64,000 nt of DNA from NCBI RefSeq assembly GCF_020873915.1, contig NZ_JAHWGP010000039.1, positions 1-64,000 of the forward strand. Reading direction: 5' to 3'. The position numbers were made by a program, and so were the translations under genes. The DNA comes from Streptomyces sp. DH5 (GTDB lineage: Bacteria > Actinomycetota > Actinomycetes > Streptomycetales > Streptomycetaceae). A model generated the notes under the pieces. The model had not been told where the DNA came from. It saw nothing but the letters and a program-made list of their open reading frames with translations, and searched no databases. Position 1 is the first letter of the stretch; every line of letters begins with the position of its first letter. This document shows, piece by piece, positions 56,401 to 62,400 of the stretch.

Positions 56401-59400
56401 TGGACCGCGACTCCCAGTACCGCTTCGTCCGCATCGAGGGCTTCGGCCCCGTCGCGGCGATCCGTGACTGGGCGGCCGCCCGGATCGGAGCCCTGCCCGG
56501 CACTTCGGCCTACACCGAGCTGGACAGCTTCTTCTCCGGCGACAGCTTCCAGCGGCACGGCGGCACGATGGCGCGCGGCCGCATCACCACCCCGCAGCTG
56601 TTCGCCGACGACAAGAAGAAGTCACCGCTGGGTGCCTTCGTGGTGGAGGAACTGATCCCGTTGTCGGCGGTGCTCGTCGGGGAGACCGACCAGGCCGAGA
56701 TGCGGGACATCAACACCTCGACGGTCCGCAGCGAGCGGAGCCGGGCCCACGGCAGGAGCCTGCTGCTGCAGGCCGTCGCCGGACCCGCCCTCAACTTCCA
56801 CGACCCCGGCACGGCCCCCTTCGACCTGCGGCTCCAGCTCGGGCCGACCCTCCAGGCGTCGTTCGCGAAGACCTGGTCGGCCGGACTCGGCGCGGCCGGC
56901 ACCCTGAAGTCGGCCGGGCAGGTGAAGGGCCCCAGGACCGCCCTCTACCTGGTCGTGAAGTCGGTGCGGGTGCGGCGGTCCGGTGACGACGCACCGCCGA
57001 CGCGTTTCCTCACCTGGAGCCTGGACCGGATGACCAGTTCCGAGGCGCGACGGCTGGCCGGATGGGACGACGGGACCACGTTCGCCCTGCGCAACGGCGT
57101 CGCCCCGCCGTTCGTGCCCGCCTACCTGACCGTGGACCGGCCGCGCACCCTGGGCATGCACCGGGTGAAGGAGCTCGCCTTCGACGACGGCCGGCGCACC
57201 CGTGTCACACCGGACGCGGCGGACGGCGTCGGCCGCACCCTGCTGGACGCGTTCGCCGACGACGTGGTCGACGCCATCTCCCATCTGCGCCAAGGCCTGG
57301 TGGTGCCCCTCGACCAGCTGCTGCCGCCGGACCTGCCGAAGGGCTGGCGCGCCCGCCTGGGCGAACTGCTCGAACGCGATCCCGACCGGGTGCTCCGGGC
57401 GGCCCAGAGCCTTCCCGTGCCGCCCCGGTGGACCGACCCCGTCAAGTACCGGATCGCGCTCCAGAACACCCTGCAGGTCCTCGGCGTGCTGTCCCAGCAG
57501 AACGTCACCGGGAACCTGGAGGGGCTGACCACGGTCGGCCTGCCGATCAGACTCACCGATCCCGACTCCGTCGGACAGACCTACTACACCGTCCGGGTCC
57601 ACGGGACGCTGACCGGACGGCGGTACGAGGGCAGGGACGACAGCGAGGGCATGCGCTTCAGCGCCCAGGGCGTCGACCGGATCGACGGCCAGACGAGCGC
57701 GAAACGAGGTCTGGACCTGGGCTTCGAGGGCACCTTCTCGGGCCGTGACAACAACGTCGACGACCTCGCGGGCCTGCCCCGGAACACGCTCGGGCTGACC
57801 CTGGGCGTACGCGGAGGCTGGCAGTGGGAGACGGAGACCGGCTTCGGCTCGACCGTCACCAACGAGCCGATGTCGGTGAGCAACCAGCCCACCCACCTGT
57901 ACCGCTACGACCTGTCCCTCACCGCGGCCATGAGCGGCTACTGGCGGCCCCGCGGCCTGATCCGCGGTCTCGGCCTCGGGCTGCCGGGCCTGCTGGTCCT
58001 GGACGAGCCGGTCAACGTGCTCTTCGGCCGGACGCCGCAGGGCCACCTGCGGGGCGGCGGCCCGAGGACCGGGCAGGTGCTCATCGGCGTCCCCGTCCAG
58101 CACACCCCCGACGCGGACCCGCACGCGGACGGGGCACCCAACCCCTACCTGTCCGACGAGTCCGCCCCCGCGCACATGACCACCGAGGGGGCCCTCGCCC
58201 TGGCGAAGGGCGACCTCGTGCTGCCCGCGGACCCCGGCGCGAGCCGGCCCGCCGGGCGGCTCGCCGACCGCGGGACGGAGCAGTTCAAGGCCTTCCGGCA
58301 GCATCCGTTCGTCATCGTGAACATGGTGGTGTCGCCCGTCCTCCTCGCGGAGGTGGACCGGGTCCTGGGAGCGGCGTCGGGCAACGCCTGGCAGCTGACG
58401 AAGGAAGGCGCCGCCACCCGGGACGCGATCGTCCGCTCCTTCACCCCCCAGTCCCTGACGTCGGGCTTCGACCAGAGCTCGGGACCGCTGGGCCTGGTGG
58501 GCAGCGGCCTGCTGGGCAAGGGGCCGTACGGCGAGCTGTGGGGGACCTTCCGGTACGCCACGACGGCCGGGAACCTGCGGGCCCTCACCCCGTCGATGTC
58601 CATGGACACCGAGATGACGCTCGGCGGGACCCGGCAGGCGGCCGGCAAGGTCAGCAACGCCACCGGTTTCGTCTTCGGCGGGCAACTCGTCTACTCCGTC
58701 GCCCAGAACCCGGGCCACGGCCTCATGGGCGCGTACGGCCTCGTCGCCAACCCCGTGTCGACGTCCCACGCGCGGAGCCGCAGCGTCGTGCGCACGGTCG
58801 TCGCGGACATGAACCGCAAGGGGTTCACCCACCAGGTGCTGGTCGCCGGCGACGTGCAGCACTGGTTCGCGCTGTTCACCAGCCGGCTGGGCACGGGCCG
58901 GACCGGGACGGCCGCGGCGGCCAGGACCTTCGTGCCGAGCCTCTTCGCCGGAGCGGCGGGGACCGCGCTGACCAGCCAGGGCGGACTGCTGGGGCACCTG
59001 CCGGAGAAGAGCGCCCACCGGATGGGACTGATCGACGACGGCATGGGCGACGTCCCCCGCTACACCGGTCGGAGCTGGACGCCGCAGCCCTGGATGCGCG
59101 GCACCGCCTTCGGCACGTACGCGGTGAACCCGCTGGACCCCACCGACGCCCTGCTCGCGTTCGACAGGCGGATCGGGAGACTGGGGCTCGACGACGAGAG
59201 CCGGGAGCGGATCCGGCAGCTGGTGACGGCCCGCGCCACGCGGGCGCTGAAGGGGGAGATGACGACCACCGCCCCGTCGACGCCGGTCAGCGCCGGAGGC
59301 TGGGGCTGGGACAGCGTCCGGATCGGCAGCCGGCAGGTGCGGGCGCGCGTCGAGCTGATCCCCGGGACGCCGGTGTTCGAGGGACTCGACCACAGCGCGG

Positions 59401-62400
59401 AGCTGGAGGAGAACCGGCGGGCCATCGAGACCGCCCAGGAGAACTCGGAGGCATCCTCCGGGGCGGACCTGGGCCTGCTGACCAGCCAGCTGGTGTACAC
59501 CGGCAACACGCAGGTCCCGGCCGCCGGGCCCACGTACACCGAGGGCGGCTCGAACCGGAAGACGGTCTCGTCCAGTCACACGGTCACCACCGTCACGATC
59601 TACCGGGCGGCGTCCACCGAACCGCACGCGGAGGTCGTCACCCCGTACCGGATGCGGATCACCCTGGAGGCCGACGACACCCCCCACACCGGCGCGCCGG
59701 CCGAGCCGGAGCCAGCGGAGGGGAAGCCCACGGCCCTCGACCGCTTCCGCGGCCGGCTGCGCATCGTCGAGGAGGGCGACGTCGGCGAGCTGCGCGAGCA
59801 CGTGCCGCTCAGCCTGATGGAACCGGTGCGGTCGGGGGAGGCCGAGGGGACCGGCCGGCTGCTGCCCGCGCCCGACCCGGCGGCCGACCCCGCCCTGGCC
59901 GCCCCGCCCCGGCCGATACCCCTTTCCAGGGCGGGGGAGGAACTGACGGTCCGGCACGGGGACGGCGTCGTCAGACCGTTCACCTTCCCCGAGAACGGCA
60001 TGCACCCCCGCGGGATCATCGGCACCGAGAACATCCGCACGGCCGGCGAGCTCCTCCTCACCAAGGCGTACGACGTCGGCTTCCCCCTCCAGACCCTGGA
60101 GGGGGAGGACGGTCCCGACACCGCAGCCCTCACCGACCTCCTCCGCAGGACCAGACGGACCGGGCTGACCCGCCTCGGCACCGGCTCGGCGCAGGCACTG
60201 GAGGACGGCACCAGCTCCACGGCGGTCACGGCGTTCTTCCCGCGCACCACCGAACCGGGCGGCTACCAGGTGGCGGGGCTGACCGAGAAGTCCCTCCTGG
60301 GCACCGACACCGGACAGCTGTCGCTGCGCTCGGCGCCCGACTTCAGCCGCGCGCTGCTGCTGACGGTCGCCGACGGCAAGAAGCTGGAGGTGCTCAGACG
60401 GTACGGGGACAACGCCGGCACCTCGTCGTCCGTCGAGCACGGCCAGTCCTCGAGCCTCGGCGGCGCCTTCCTGTACGACTCTCCCAACGCCGGACTCAAC
60501 CAGATCGGAGCCTTCGGCCCCGGCCCCAACGACCTCGACGGCGACGGCATGCCGGTCGGGGACGACCACCTGACCTCGCGCAACCTCAAGCCCAAGACGG
60601 GCCGGTCCTTCCTCTTCGCCGTCCCGGCCACCTGGATCGGCGTCGGCGACGTGCACCGCAACATCCTGGACTCGAAGCTCGCGAACCGGGTCAGGGGCGG
60701 AACCCTCGCCAGGGCCAGGTCGGGTCCGCAGGCGATGAGGTCCGAGGCGTACCTCGTCACCTGGATCCGGGAGGACGTCGCGCGCGAACTGCGGATCATC
60801 ACCGACGCGAACTTCCCCGAACGCGTCTCCAAGGCGTGGGACGCGGTCGAGAAGGCGAGCAAGGCGTGGGTCGACGCCGACAAGGCCTACTGGAAGAAGC
60901 GGCGCGCCTCCGGCGGGCTGCGCGCGGACCTCGACGCCGCGCAGACGGCCCTCGACAAGGCCGACCGGGTCGCCCGCGCGGCCATGCGCCCGGTCGACCT
61001 GGCCCGGGCCGACGCCGACGCCGCGGACACCGCCCTGCGGCAGGCCGAGAGCGACGCGCGCCGCGACCACGAGCTCGCGGACGGGGCCGTGGCCGCAGCG
61101 CAGGCCGAAGTCGACGCGTTCGCCGAGAACGAGTACGGCGCCGCACCCGAACACGACGGCTGGGCAGAGGTCCTGCGGGAGGAGGAGGACGCCGCCCTGG
61201 CCCGCCTGGCCGACGCGCGGGAAGCCGCCGGGAAACTGCGGGAGGCCGCCGGTCTGCGGCTGGACACCGCGCGCACCGAGAAGGCGGCGGCCGACGCGCG
61301 GCTCGACGCGGCCCTGCTCTCCGCGAGGGTGCCCGGCCGGGACCTCGACGCCGCCACCACCCGCCGGGACACGGCACGCGACGCCTTCGAGACCCGGCGC
61401 GCCGAGCTGGACGCACTCAGGGACACGGCGGAGAAGGCCGCGGCGGAGTACCACCGGGTACGGTCCGGGGCGGACCAGCTCACCCGCTGGCACCGGCTCG
61501 CGGCCACCGCGGAGGGCCGGGAGGAACTGGACGGTCTCGCCGAGCCGCCCGAGGTGACCTATCAGGCCCCGCCCAAGGCACCCGCGGCCAAGCCCCCGGC
61601 CCCGCCCCGCTACACCAGGAAGGCCGAGGGACCGAGCACCGTCCTCACGTCCCCCACGAACGAGACGTACACGCTCCAGGACGTGCCGGAGGACGGCGAC
61701 GCCTTCTTCCTCGCGCTCGCCCAGGGCCTCGAACGCGTCGCTCCGGGGCTGCTGGCCGCGCAGGGCATCGACCTCGCCGGCCCGCGGGCGATGTCCGAGA
61801 TGCGCCGGAGGATGGCCTCCTGGCTCACCGACCACGCCGACGAGGACCTGCTGGCCGCCGTCGCCCCCGACCACACCGACGCCTTCAGCGCGGAGGAGAT
61901 CGCCGCGGCGGGCCTGGACCTCGGTACGGACACCCCCGCACGCCGCGAGTTCGACGGCCTCGGCGGCCTGATCCCGCACGTCGCCGACCTGCCCCCCGAG
62001 GTACGGGCCAACCTGGCGATCACCCAGCTCCTCCGACGGGGCGACGCCCCGTCGGAGGGCGGCTGGAACCACGGCGCGGCGGACCTGCTCCCGCTGCTCG
62101 CCGCACGCACCTTCGGCGTGCGCGTCACGGTGGTCGGGAGCGACGGCGGCTTCCAGGACTTCGCCCCCGAGGACCCGACGGGACTAGGGAGCCTCCAGGG
62201 ACTCGTCGGCGCATCCCCCCACTCCGGCGCACACGTGGTCCTGAGCCTCGACAACCGCCACTACCAACTGGCCCTGCCGACCAGCCCGGACCCGAAGCCG
62301 GACCCGGAACCGAAGCCGCCTGCTCCGGGTCCGGGGCCGGAGTTGAAGCCTGCGGCTCCGGAGTTGAAGCCTCTGGCTCCGGAGTTGAAGCCTGCGGCTC

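Noticed and set aside
56622-62072. Open frame of over 1,800 codons on the minus strand opposite the giant gene
   Set aside because: Composition is Gly/Arg/Val-rich and domain-free, typical of the antisense of GC-rich coding DNA. The plus-strand frame has recognisable motifs and continuous phase from 47415.
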